NCBI RefSeq assembly: GCF_045038035.1
Contig: NZ_CP173427.1
Coordinates: 2,666,001-2,730,000, forward strand
Length of the DNA: 64,000 bases
Reading direction: 5' to 3'
From: Paenibacillus_F chitinolyticus_A
GTDB taxonomy: Bacteria; Bacillota; Bacilli; Paenibacillales; NBRC-103111
Every line of letters starts with the position of its first letter. The first letter of the stretch is position 1. The position numbers and the translations under genes were made by a program. The notes under the pieces were generated by a model that was not told where the DNA came from, made no database searches, and worked only from the letters and a program-made list of their open reading frames with translations. Of this stretch, positions 9,630 to 17,477 are shown piece after piece.

Positions 9630-9989
9630 ATGCAATTTTCCAAAAGCACGGGGTACGCTCTTCATGCACTGATTCATTTAGCGCATACGGAACGCGGGCA
9701 CTACGTAGGCATTAAGGAATTATCGGCCTGGCTCGGCGTGTTGGAAAGCTACTTGTCCAAAATTATGTCCAAGCTGCGGCAGGACGGCATCGTACGTGCC
9801 GTTCCGGGAGCAAGCGGCGGTTACGAATTGGCGCGCGAGACCGATCAAATCACCTTTCTCGACGTGATTCAGGTGATCGAAGGACGTCAGCACAAGTACG
9901 AATGTTTCAAAATCAGCGAAGAGCACCATCCGATGTTTTTCGACTCGGCTTCCGCCGGAAGCGGCGAGGCTATGGACAACAAGTCATAA
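9630..9989 (+). CDS. Rrf2-family transcriptional regulator
   Basis: The 119-residue protein begins MQFSKSTGYALHALIHLAH and contains the wing motif VPGASGGYELAR, both typical of Rrf2. Only one cysteine is visible (YECFK), so it lacks the three-cysteine iron-sulfur site of IscR or NsrR and resembles the redox or thiol-sensing YwnA/CymR-like members. AGGAGG lies 13 bases before this ATG, a rather long gap. The flavoprotein gene directly downstream is the likely target. Confidence 0.83.
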   Translation: MQFSKSTGYALHALIHLAHTERGHYVGIKELSAWLGVLESYLSKIMSKLRQDGIVRAVPGASGGYELARETDQITFLDVIQVIEGRQHKYECFKISEEHHPMFFDSASAGSGEAMDNKS

Positions 9990-10038
9990 ACTTATTGCAG
10001 ACTAATTGTGGATATTAAAGATCCAGGAGGATGGTCAT

Positions 10039-10953
10039 ATGGAACAACAAATCGATGTAGGCATTATCGGCGGGGGGCCAGCCGGATTGAATGCGGCGCT
10101 GGTGCTGGGCAGGGCAAGAAAAAGTGTAGTCGTCATCGACGAAGAGCGTCCGCGCAACCGGGTTACCCGCGAGTCTCACGGCTTTCTGACCCGGGACGGC
10201 ATCAGCCCTGCGGAGTTCCGGCGTATTGCCAAGGAGCAAATTGCGGCGTATCCTTCCGTTCGTTTCGTTACGGATTCAGCGGTAACGGTCACGGGGGCGG
10301 ACGGCAATTTTCAAATCACGACGGCTCAAGGAACGGTCTACCGGTGTAAAAAACTTCTTTTCGCCGCCGGAAAAAAGGATCTTCCGCTCGATGTTAGCGG
10401 CTTGGCGGACGTTTACGGCAAAAGCGCGTTTGTCTGTCCTTATTGCGACGGGTGGGAACTAAGGGACCAGCCTCTTGTTCTGATCGTCAAGGGAGGCGCT
10501 GCCGTGCATTCGGCCCGGACGGTTTCCGGCTGGTCGAAGCGGCTGACGATCTGCACCAACGGTCCCGACGAGCTGACGGACGAGCAGCGCGAGGAACTCA
10601 AGGCGCATCATATACCGGTTTTCGATTCGCCCATCTTGCGCATTGAATCGACCGGCGGTATGGCGGAGCAGGTTGTGCTTGAAGATGGCAGCGCGATCCC
10701 GTGCAAGGGGATTTTCTTCGCGCCCAAACTCGCTGCCGGTTCGGACCTGCCGCGTGAGATCGGCTGCCGCATGACGGAAGGGGGCTCGGTCGTGGCCGAT
10801 CCTTTCGGTAAAACGAACGTACCGGGCGTCTTCTCTGCCGGCGATGCCGCAACCGAAATGTATCAGGCGATTACGGCCGCTTCTCTCGGTTCCCTGGCCG
10901 CCGTCGGCATAAACACGGAGCTGCTTGCGGAAGCCTGGGACAACCGGATCTAG
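10039..10953 (+). CDS. Thioredoxin-reductase-like NAD(P)/FAD oxidoreductase
   Basis: The 304-residue flavoprotein has an N-terminal FAD motif (VGIIGGGPAGLNAALVLGRA), a central CPYCDGWE that matches the redox-disulfide position of thioredoxin reductases, and a C-terminal FAD motif (GVFSAGDAA). The second, NADP-binding glycine motif reads IVKGGAAV and is poorly conserved, so it may act as a dithiol oxidase or use an unusual donor. The start follows CAGGAGGATGGTC. It lies 50 bases after the Rrf2 gene and is probably co-regulated with it. Confidence 0.85.
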   Translation: MEQQIDVGIIGGGPAGLNAALVLGRARKSVVVIDEERPRNRVTRESHGFLTRDGISPAEFRRIAKEQIAAYPSVRFVTDSAVTVTGADGNFQITTAQGTVYRCKKLLFAAGKKDLPLDVSGLADVYGKSAFVCPYCDGWELRDQPLVLIVKGGAAVHSARTVSGWSKRLTICTNGPDELTDEQREELKAHHIPVFDSPILRIESTGGMAEQVVLEDGSAIPCKGIFFAPKLAAGSDLPREIGCRMTEGGSVVADPFGKTNVPGVFSAGDAATEMYQAITAASLGSLAAVGINTELLAEAWDNRI

Positions 10954-11052
10954 CGGCAGTTGCAGAAAGTTCGCGGATGCGGCGGTCAGTAAGCGACAAG
11001 CCGCAAGCCGGCAGCCCTGGCCCCTCCAGGCAATCACCTTAAAGCAACAAGA

Positions 11053-11078
11053 AGCGGCCCATCTGAGGCCGTTTTTTT
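11053..11078 (+). terminator. Probable terminator after the flavoprotein gene
   Basis: A short GC-rich stem (11055-11059 with 11067-11071) is followed by seven Ts. Confidence 0.6.
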
Positions 11079-11101
11079 GCGTGGATCGCCTCTTTTCTAT
11101 A

Positions 11102-11149
11102 TTGACTAACCGGTCAGCATCCATTACACTTTTATTAACCGATCGGTTA
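11102..11149 (+). promoter_or_regulatory. Promoter with two TetR-type operators upstream of the TetR/P450 pair
   Basis: TTGACT at 11102-11107 and TACACT at 11125-11130 are spaced by 17 bases. An imperfect palindrome CTAACCGGTCAG overlaps the -35 end (11106-11117). A perfect 14-base palindrome TAACCGATCGGTTA lies just downstream of the -10 (11136-11149). The shared half-site CTAACCG suggests both are bound by the TetR protein encoded next, giving autoregulation. Confidence 0.75.
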
Positions 11150-11172
11150 GCATGAGGGAAGGAGGACCCCGG

Positions 11173-11793
11173 TTGCCTTTACAACTTTACGAGAGAGAAG
11201 AGATTTTCGAAGCCTGTCTTTCCGTTTTCGCGCGCCACGGGTATAAAGACACTTCGACCGGAATGCTGGCGGAGGCGGCCGGAATTTCCAAGGCACTGAT
11301 TTTCCACCATTTCAAAAGTAAAAAAATGCTGTATCTCAGCTTGCTGGATCACTGCTTCGAGAAGGCGAGTGAAGAACTCCGGGTGGGCACCATTCCGGAC
11401 TACCGGGATTTTTTTGAAGCGATTGATGCGTACAGCCGCAAAAAAATCGACTATTTCCGCAAGCATCCGGACGAAATCAAACTGATTTACGAGGTTTTTT
11501 ATTCGACCCCGGAAGAGCTGAAAGAGGACATTTCCAAGAAGTACGGGTATAGACTTGCCTCCAAGTACGAGGTGTGGGAGCGGTTATTTGACAAAGTGCC
11601 CCTAAGGAGCGGAGTGGACCGCAAGCACGCTTTTGAGCTGATTGTGATTACCCTGGAACATTTCGAGAATAAGTTCGTAGCGGAGGTCACAGATCTTAGC
11701 GCCGTCGACGACGATTATATCGAAAACATGTTCAAGAAAATGAATGAGTTCTGCGTCATGATCCGTCAAGGAATCGCGCAGGATGACGCTTAA
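11173..11793 (+). CDS. TetR-family repressor
   Basis: The roughly 206-residue protein has a typical N-terminal helix-turn-helix (FARHGYKDTSTGMLAEAAGI, then SKALIFHHFKSKKML) and an unspecific ligand-binding C-terminal domain. The best start is TTG at 11173, spaced correctly after GGAAGGAGGA; an ATG at 11152 precedes that ribosome site. Two matching palindromes sit in its own promoter. It is followed by a P450 after 77 bases and probably controls that gene. Confidence 0.85.
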   Translation: MPLQLYEREEIFEACLSVFARHGYKDTSTGMLAEAAGISKALIFHHFKSKKMLYLSLLDHCFEKASEELRVGTIPDYRDFFEAIDAYSRKKIDYFRKHPDEIKLIYEVFYSTPEELKEDISKKYGYRLASKYEVWERLFDKVPLRSGVDRKHAFELIVITLEHFENKFVAEVTDLSAVDDDYIENMFKKMNEFCVMIRQGIAQDDA

Positions 11794-11870
11794 AAGGCTG
11801 CAGCACGCTATTTCCCGCATAACGTTTGCCGTTTTTCCGCTTATTCGCTTTTAAAGAAGGGAGTAAATCC

Positions 11871-13100
11871 ATGGAAAAAATGACTGGCGGCGATCTTACT
11901 TCGCCGGAAACAATGCGTGATATCATTTCGTTCTATAAGCGGCTGGCCGCGCAGAAAGAATCTCTTTTCCGTCTGGACGATTTTTACGGGATGGGAGGGG
12001 CCTGGATCGCTTTTCGTTACGATGATGTGGCCGCGATGCTGAAAGATCCTCGGTTGGTCAAGGATATGAGGAAATACGTGCCGCAGAACGAGCCGGAAGC
12101 AGCGGGGGCAGGCACGTACGTGGGCAAACTGTTTGAATGGTTGAGGAACATGCCGAATATGCTTTCGGTTGACCCGCCCGATCATACCCGGCTGCGCAGG
12201 CTCGCTTCGAAAGCTTTTACGCCGCAGATGATCGAGGGCCTGCGTCCGCGCATCCAGCAGATCGCCGACGAGCTTCTGGATGCCGTCCAAGAGCGGGGCC
12301 GGATGGATCTTGTCGCGGATTTCGCTTATCCGTTGCCCATTAACGTCATTTCGGAGATATTGGGGATTCCGGCGGCCGACCGCAGCCTTTTCCGGGGCTG
12401 GACTCAGAAGCTCCTGCAAGCATCAGTGGACCCCAGCCAAGGTTCCGCGGTGGAAGAGGCGCTGGAGGAGTTCATCGGGTACATCCGGACGCTGCTGGAC
12501 GCAAAACGCCGCAATCCCGGCACGGATGTGACGAGCGGCCTAGTCCAGGCTTACGAGCAGGGCGATAAGCTGAGCGAGAACGAGCTTCTCTCGACGATCT
12601 GGCTGCTTATCATCGCCGGACATGAAACAACGGTCAACCTGATCGGCAACGGCACGCTCGCGCTGCTGCGGCATCCCGGACAAATGCGCCTGCTCCGGGA
12701 AACGCCATCCCTTCTTCCGGGTGCCGTAGAAGAGATGCTGCGCATGGAGGGGCCCATTGTCATCGCGAGCCGATTTGCCGGAGAGGACATCGCCATGCAC
12801 GGCAAAGTCATCCGCCAAGGCGAGATTGTGCTGCTGTCTCTTGCCGCCGCCAATGTGGACCCGCAGAAATTTTCCGATGCGGATACGCTTGATATCACCC
12901 GCGAAGAGAATGAACATCTCGCCTTCGGCAAAGGGATCCATCACTGCCTGGGCGCGCCGCTTGCCCGCCTGGAAGGGCAGATCGCTTTCGGCACGCTTTT
13001 GCGTCGGCTGCCCGACCTGCGGCTCGCGGTCGAACCGGAGCGGCTGGTTTATAACCACGGAAAGCTGCGCTCGCTAACCAGCCTGCCTGTTCTTTTCTGA
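11871..13100 (+). CDS. Cytochrome P450 (CYP107-like)
   Basis: The 409-residue soluble P450 has the I-helix motif IIAGHETTVNLIGN, the ExxR pair EEMLR, and the heme loop FGKGIHHCLGAP with the ligand cysteine at about residue 359. Length and motifs fit bacterial class I enzymes that hydroxylate small molecules with electrons from a ferredoxin. No ferredoxin or reductase gene adjoins it. AAGAAGGGAG precedes the ATG. The substrate is unknown, and it is probably induced by a ligand of the TetR protein upstream. Confidence 0.9.
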   Translation: MEKMTGGDLTSPETMRDIISFYKRLAAQKESLFRLDDFYGMGGAWIAFRYDDVAAMLKDPRLVKDMRKYVPQNEPEAAGAGTYVGKLFEWLRNMPNMLSVDPPDHTRLRRLASKAFTPQMIEGLRPRIQQIADELLDAVQERGRMDLVADFAYPLPINVISEILGIPAADRSLFRGWTQKLLQASVDPSQGSAVEEALEEFIGYIRTLLDAKRRNPGTDVTSGLVQAYEQGDKLSENELLSTIWLLIIAGHETTVNLIGNGTLALLRHPGQMRLLRETPSLLPGAVEEMLRMEGPIVIASRFAGEDIAMHGKVIRQGEIVLLSLAAANVDPQKFSDADTLDITREENEHLAFGKGIHHCLGAPLARLEGQIAFGTLLRRLPDLRLAVEPERLVYNHGKLRSLTSLPVLF

Positions 13101-13202
13101 CCGCTAGACACCGATAGGGGCGCGGCGCCCGAATGCCGGATCGCCGCGCTCCGGATCGGCATCAGAAGTTTTAGAACAAGCCTTGTCTACATATAGACAA
13201 AC

Positions 13203-13232
13203 AAGCCCTATCCAATTGGACGGGCCTTTTAT
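13203..13232 (+). terminator. Probable terminator after the P450 gene
   Basis: GCCC (13205-13208) pairs with GGGC (13222-13225) around an inner ten-base palindrome, followed by TTTTATTT. A GC-rich hairpin without a T-run also lies at 13120-13149. Confidence 0.6.
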
Positions 13233-13259
13233 TTGTTCCCCCATGCAAGATGTATGGAC

Positions 13260-13472
13260 CTATTCCTCTTTAGTTCCTCTACCCGCCCAAACACAAACAG
13301 GACCCACAATAAAAGTATTCACCAGAATAAATAAAATGGTATTAATTTTTATTGCAATCATAAGGAGTGCAAGAGTAAAAGGGATCGTCAGTAAAATTCT
13401 TTGGGTGCGAGTCTTCATAACGTTACCAACGCCCAGTGCGGCGGACAAGGTAGATAAAATGGTTTTCTTCAT
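13260..13472 (-). CDS. Hypothetical small membrane protein
   Basis: The 70-residue product starts at an ATG preceded by AAGGGAGAGAG and has two hydrophobic stretches (about residues 23-38 and 42-58) with a basic N-terminus. No family is recognised. An upstream in-frame ATG at 13514 has no ribosome site. Its convergent position after the P450 terminator and the clear ribosome site support it, but evidence is limited. Confidence 0.5.
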   Translation of the reverse strand: MKKTILSTLSAALGVGNVMKTRTQRILLTIPFTLALLMIAIKINTILFILVNTFIVGPVCVWAGRGTKEE

Positions 13473-13550
13473 GGCTCTCTCCCTTAATAACATAGCTTTA
13501 CGGATATAGAACAAGGGTTAGCGTTGTCTAAACTTCTTATTAAAATATTA

Positions 13551-14981
13551 TTAAGAAAAGTTCATCAAGGAAGAAACCACTTCTTTAAACCGCCTCATCC
13601 CCGCGCGCAGCTCTGCTTCATTCAAATACGAGTAACTCATGCGCACCCGGGATGTCGACTCTCTCAGCGGATCGCAGATCGTCCCGGGGACGAAGGTGAG
13701 GGACTGTTCCATGCAGCGGCTGAGCAGACGGTCCATCGGCACCGAAGCAGGCAGCTCCACCCACAGATTAAAGCCTCCCGCAGGGCTGGTCCATTGCCAG
13801 CCGGTTCCGGACAATTCTTCTTCCATGATGTCCTTGCGCACGGCAAGGGCAATTCTCAGTTTCGCCAAATGCTGCTGCATCCGTTCGGAAAAGAAATAGT
13901 GCAGAAAAATCTTCTGATTCAGCAGCGGAGCCCCGCTGTCGGATAACGATTTGGCCCGGATCAGGTAGTTCATGAACGACGGACGGCAGGCCACGGCCGC
14001 AATGCTGAGCCCGGGAGCGATATATTTGCTGAAACTGCGGAGATAGATGACGTATCCGGCGGTATCGTAGGAAAAGAGCGGCAGGGGAGGCTCATCGCCG
14101 AAATAAATATCGCGTCCCGGATCGTCCTCGATCAGCAGGCACTTGTACGTTTCCGCCAGCTCCACCAATTTCTTGCGCTGCTCGGCCGGAACCGTGAACC
14201 CCGTCGGGTTGTGAAAAGTGGGATTGAGGTAAAAAAGGCGCGGCCTTTCGGTCTGCATAATCCGTTCCACTTGCTCCAAATCGTAGCCGGACGGATGAAT
14301 ATCGACCGGGATGATCTTGGCGCCCTGGCGGCTGAAAACGTCTATGGCCGGACTGTAAGTTGGCCGTTCCAGCATGACGGCATCCCTCGGCCTTACGAGG
14401 ACTCTGGCCACCAGATCGATCGCCTCCTGGGAACCGGAGGTGATCAGCAATTCATCGGGAGACAAGAAGAAATGAAAGCTTGTCGTGAAATAACCGCAAA
14501 GCGCTTCGCGCAGCTCCTGGTCTCCTTGAACGGTAGAGTAAGTGCCCAGCACTTTCGGGTACAGATCGAACACTTTTTTTACATACTCCGACAAATAAAG
14601 ATTCGGCAGCAGATTAGGGTCGAGCAGCGCCTTGGAAAATTGATAGTCCGCCTGCACCTGATGGATTTCCGAAAGGTGGCTTTCATGCACATAGGCGGAA
14701 ACGATCGGATCGTTTAGCGGACCCAGCATCGACTGGCTGCCGGGATTCGCGTAGTAACCCGATTTATCCTTCACGTACACATCCCCATTGCGCTTCAGCA
14801 GCTGATAAGCCTTAAAAACAGTCAGCCGGTGCACCCGAAATTCCGCCGCCAGCGACCGGATTGAAGGAAGCTTGTCGTGCGCCTTCCATTCCCCGCGCCG
14901 GATTCTTTCCAGCAGGTAATCGTAAATTTGTTCGAAAAGCTTATCGGAATGGACGTTCGAACGGTTTTCTCTTTCCACCAC
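13551..14981 (-). CDS. MocR/PdxR-type regulator (GntR helix-turn-helix fused to aminotransferase)
   Basis: The 476-residue protein joins a GntR winged helix (HDKLPSIRSLAAEFRVHRLT, about residues 30-75) to a fold-type-I aminotransferase domain with the PLP-lysine region LRSFSKYIAPGLS. MocR proteins bind PLP or an amino acid and regulate vitamin B6, GABA or amino-acid genes. It is transcribed away from an EamA transporter. A direct repeat overlapping that gene's -35 region, typical of MocR sites, suggests the transporter is its target. The start is a GTG. Confidence 0.88.
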   Translation of the reverse strand: MVERENRSNVHSDKLFEQIYDYLLERIRRGEWKAHDKLPSIRSLAAEFRVHRLTVFKAYQLLKRNGDVYVKDKSGYYANPGSQSMLGPLNDPIVSAYVHESHLSEIHQVQADYQFSKALLDPNLLPNLYLSEYVKKVFDLYPKVLGTYSTVQGDQELREALCGYFTTSFHFFLSPDELLITSGSQEAIDLVARVLVRPRDAVMLERPTYSPAIDVFSRQGAKIIPVDIHPSGYDLEQVERIMQTERPRLFYLNPTFHNPTGFTVPAEQRKKLVELAETYKCLLIEDDPGRDIYFGDEPPLPLFSYDTAGYVIYLRSFSKYIAPGLSIAAVACRPSFMNYLIRAKSLSDSGAPLLNQKIFLHYFFSERMQQHLAKLRIALAVRKDIMEEELSGTGWQWTSPAGGFNLWVELPASVPMDRLLSRCMEQSLTFVPGTICDPLRESTSRVRMSYSYLNEAELRAGMRRFKEVVSSLMNFS

Positions 14982-15037
14982 ACATCGCTCTTTTCCTCAG
15001 GTTGATTTCCTCCAGTATAGCCGATTACGGCGCAAAT

Positions 15038-15082
15038 CTGTTCTGTTCATTGAAAACTGTTCTGTTTATTCCCGTTTATACT
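15038..15082 (+). promoter_or_regulatory. Direct-repeat operator and promoter in the mocR/eamA divergent region
   Basis: A 13-base direct repeat, CTGTTCTGTTCAT at 15038 and CTGTTCTGTTTAT at 15057, recurs with a 19-base period. It is followed by TATACT at 15077-15082. MocR dimers usually bind such direct repeats rather than palindromes. The spacing places the second copy where a weak -35 would lie, which fits activation of the EamA gene. Confidence 0.65.
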
Positions 15083-15103
15083 GGGGGAAAAGGAGGAATG
15101 GAA

Positions 15104-16021
15104 ATGATCCCGTTCAACTATATCCTGATGTGTTTAATTTTCGGGACAACTTTTTTGGCCATCAAAGTGGGGATCGATGCGGGGGCATCCCCTTTCTTCT
15201 CGGCCGGGGTCCGTTTTTTTCTTGCCGGCGCAATCCTGTTTATTGTCATGGTTGTACAAAAGAAGGCGCGGCTTTCGCTGCTGCTCCGCAAAGAGATGAT
15301 GCTGACCGGACTCGGGCTCACTTTCGGTGTTTTTGCGAGTCTATATTGGGCCGAGCAATATTTAAGCTCCGGCATCGCCGCCGTTTTGTCGGCAACGGCT
15401 CCGCTTATGATTATGCTGCTGCAGACGGGCTTGACCCGGCAGAAAATGTCCGCTTCTTCCTGGGCGGGCTGTCTAGTGGGATTCGCCGGTGTCGTTATCC
15501 TGCTCGTCCCCGGAATGACCGTCGCGTTCAGCGCGGTCTGGGTGGCGGGCTGCATCGCGGTCCTGATGGGGCAGGTTTTTTATTCGGCGGGCACAGTGTA
15601 TTCCCGGCGGGTTATCCGAAGATTTTCCGATACGTCCCCGATCGCACTGAATGCGGCGCAGATGCTGTACGGGGGACTCATGCTGCTGCTTTTGTCGCTA
15701 TTCACGGAGCAAGTACATATGGAAGCTATGCTCGTTCCCGAAGCCGTTTTTTCGCTGCTGTATCTGATCGTCTTCGGGTCGATGATGGGGCACACGATCT
15801 TCTACTGGCTTGTAGCCAAAACAAATCCCGTTTTTCCGTCCACCTGGCTTTATATTTCTCCGCTGATCGCGCTTAGCCTTGGGGTGGTTCTCTACGGTGA
15901 ACCTCTTTCGTTTTTGTCTCTGGCAGGAGGCGTTATTATTATCGCGGGCATTCTTCTGATCAATCTCAAAAGCCTAAGGCAATTGGCGGGTGCCCGGTCG
16001 CATTTGGTTGAGCGAAGTTAG
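15104..16021 (+). CDS. EamA/DMT-family transporter
   Basis: The 305-residue protein has ten hydrophobic segments arranged as two five-helix EamA repeats (first about residues 4-135, second about 145-290), with YLSSGIAAVLSATAPL characteristic of the first repeat. The family exports metabolites and amino acids. The start is the ATG after AAAGGAGGAATGGAA. The divergent MocR gene points to a role with an amino acid, GABA or vitamin B6 compound, which is inference. Confidence 0.87.
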   Translation: MIPFNYILMCLIFGTTFLAIKVGIDAGASPFFSAGVRFFLAGAILFIVMVVQKKARLSLLLRKEMMLTGLGLTFGVFASLYWAEQYLSSGIAAVLSATAPLMIMLLQTGLTRQKMSASSWAGCLVGFAGVVILLVPGMTVAFSAVWVAGCIAVLMGQVFYSAGTVYSRRVIRRFSDTSPIALNAAQMLYGGLMLLLLSLFTEQVHMEAMLVPEAVFSLLYLIVFGSMMGHTIFYWLVAKTNPVFPSTWLYISPLIALSLGVVLYGEPLSFLSLAGGVIIIAGILLINLKSLRQLAGARSHLVERS

Positions 16022-16139
16022 GCAGCTTAGCGGGGGTTGCGGACAAAAGCGGGAAACATTCTGTGTAAAAATGTTCACAAACATGTCACTTATGCGGAGC
16101 CTTCCATTATCCCTATAATAACAAAGGTAATCAGAGAGG

Positions 16140-16637
16140 ATGATGGAATTGCCGACAACGAAGAAAGAAAACGTTTATTTCGGATTGATGATGTGCTGTG
16201 GAATGGTCGTGGGTATGATGTCTTATAATTTAGTGACAAACGGCTTGATCGGCACGATATCCTGGAAAGGAATCCTTGTACAATTCGTGCTTTGCTTCCT
16301 TATCGCGTTCATAGCGGAATCGTTTATTGTCGGTCCCGTGGCCAAGAAAATCGCTTTTTCGCTGCCTTTTGACAAATCCAAACAGGTGCTTGTCATTTTG
16401 TCCCTTTCATTTTTTATGGTCATCGGCATGGTTGTGATTATGTCTATGTACGGACTGGCGACTTCTTATTTGCTTAACCCCCCGGTAGGAAAATCGCCGC
16501 TTGAAAGTTATATGTCTTTGATAGTTAAAAACTTTAGTTTTGCTCTGCCGCTGCAACTCCTTATTGTAGGTCCGATTGCTCGATATTTGTTTAAAAGATT
16601 CGTTAAAAGCGAAGAAATAGCGATATCCGTAAGCTGA
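16140..16637 (+). CDS. DUF2798-type membrane protein
   Basis: The 165-residue protein has two similar halves, each with two membrane segments and an ending FIVGPVAKKIAF / LIVGPIARYLFK, the internal duplication of the DUF2798 family. Function is unknown. GAGAGG precedes two successive ATG codons at 16140 and 16143, and either may be used. It stands alone, upstream of the riboswitch promoter. Confidence 0.75.
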   Translation: MMELPTTKKENVYFGLMMCCGMVVGMMSYNLVTNGLIGTISWKGILVQFVLCFLIAFIAESFIVGPVAKKIAFSLPFDKSKQVLVILSLSFFMVIGMVVIMSMYGLATSYLLNPPVGKSPLESYMSLIVKNFSFALPLQLLIVGPIARYLFKRFVKSEEIAISVS

Positions 16638-16693
16638 ATTTACACAATGTGCAATTTTCGGCGGAATATAACGATTACTCTTAAATAAAAAGA

Positions 16694-16722
16694 TTGACAC
16701 GGTCAGACGAATCTGTTAACTT
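16694..16722 (+). promoter_or_regulatory. Promoter for the manganese riboswitch transcript
   Basis: TTGACA at 16694-16699 and TAACTT at 16717-16722 are 17 bases apart. Transcription would begin near 16730, about a dozen bases before the aptamer. Confidence 0.7.
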
Positions 16723-16742
16723 GAAATTAATTTCATACCCTT

Positions 16743-16845
16743 CAAAGGGGAGTAGCTTGTACATGCTTAGTCGTCATTACGTGGCTTGATCGCCTCCGGC
16801 TTTGCATGCGACGTAAGATTGATCACGTTGTTAGCGAGACCTTTG
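16743..16845 (+). ncRNA. yybP-ykoY (manganese) riboswitch aptamer
   Basis: The conserved elements AAAGGGGAGTAGC at the 5' side and TTAGCGAGACCTTTGCC at the 3' side are diagnostic of this family. The P1 stem is CAAAGG (16743-16748) with CCTTTG (16840-16845). The 3' strand of P1 overlaps the first strand of the terminator beginning at 16837, so the two are mutually exclusive. Mn2+ binding should therefore disrupt termination and switch the genes on. The terC-family gene downstream is the usual partner. Confidence 0.93.
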
Positions 16846-16872
16846 CCTTACGGCATTGGTCTTTTATTTTTT
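16837..16872 (+). terminator. Riboswitch expression-platform terminator
   Basis: AGACC and GCC pair with GGC and GGTCT around a TTAC loop with a small internal mismatch, followed by TTTTATTTTTT. Its 5' strand uses bases of the aptamer P1 stem. Confidence 0.8.
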
Positions 16873-16880
16873 AGCCAAAC

Positions 16881-16920
16881 AGCAGCCTTTGCCGGCCAAC
16901 CGGTGAAGGCTGCTTTTATT
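16881..16920 (+). terminator. Second terminator-like hairpin in tandem after the riboswitch
   Basis: A nine-base stem (16881-16889 with 16906-16914) with an inner CCGG pair is followed by TTTTATTTT. It lies between the riboswitch and flgB, so readthrough must pass two hairpins. Confidence 0.8.
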
Positions 16921-17018
16921 TTGGCCCTATTTCGGGGGAGGGAGGAAAAGCGGCGCCGTTTATCGAGTTAATCTCATTAACGCAGCATCAAGATTACACG
17001 AGGAGGAGTGTCAACCCC

Positions 17019-17420
17019 ATGCTAGTTTCTTCGACGACCCGGATGAACGAGAAGGCGCTCGACATTGCGGCGGCCAGGCATCAGGCGATCCTGAGCAATC
17101 TTGCAAATGTGGATACCCCCGGTTACAAGAGTCGGTTTGTTTCCTTCGAGGAGGAGCTGAAGAAAGCGACGGAAGGTAAGATGCCTTTGGAAGGGATTAC
17201 GTCCCACAAGCGGCATTTCAAGATTTCCGGTTCGGGAGAAGCCGGTCTCATTAACACCGCGGTTCTCGGTCCGTATGTTTTCAATACCAATGGAAATAGT
17301 GTAGATATGGATTACGAGATGTCCTTGATGGCTAAAAATCAGCTGGCTTACTCGGTTTTCGCCGAAAGGGTAAGCGGTCATTACAAGAAAATGAACGGGC
17401 TGCTCAGAGACTTGAAATAA
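17019..17420 (+). CDS. flgB: Flagellar rod protein FlgB, isolated from the other flagellar genes
   Basis: The 133-residue product has the rod-family N-terminal motif ILSNLANVDTPGYKSR and the C-terminal heptad region MDYEMSLMAKNQLAYS. The length is normal for FlgB, the proximal rod subunit of the flagellar basal body. GAGGAGGAGTG precedes the ATG. No flgC, fliE or other flagellar gene follows; instead terC starts 57 bases later, and a manganese riboswitch lies upstream. It is therefore an orphan, and may be a second copy beside a main flagellar operon elsewhere. Confidence 0.85.
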   Translation: MLVSSTTRMNEKALDIAAARHQAILSNLANVDTPGYKSRFVSFEEELKKATEGKMPLEGITSHKRHFKISGSGEAGLINTAVLGPYVFNTNGNSVDMDYEMSLMAKNQLAYSVFAERVSGHYKKMNGLLRDLK

Positions 17421-17477
17421 TCTGCCCGGTCAAAGATTTAACTCAAACTCAAACTCAAAACTGCAGGAGGATAACGT

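Noticed and set aside
13120..13149. GC-rich hairpin after the P450 gene as the main terminator
   Set aside because: It has an eight-base stem but no T-run; the hairpin at 13,203 is a better candidate.
17441..17462. Short tandem repeat ACTCAA before terC
   Set aside because: Only about three and a half units and no link to a known control element; probably neutral slippage sequence.
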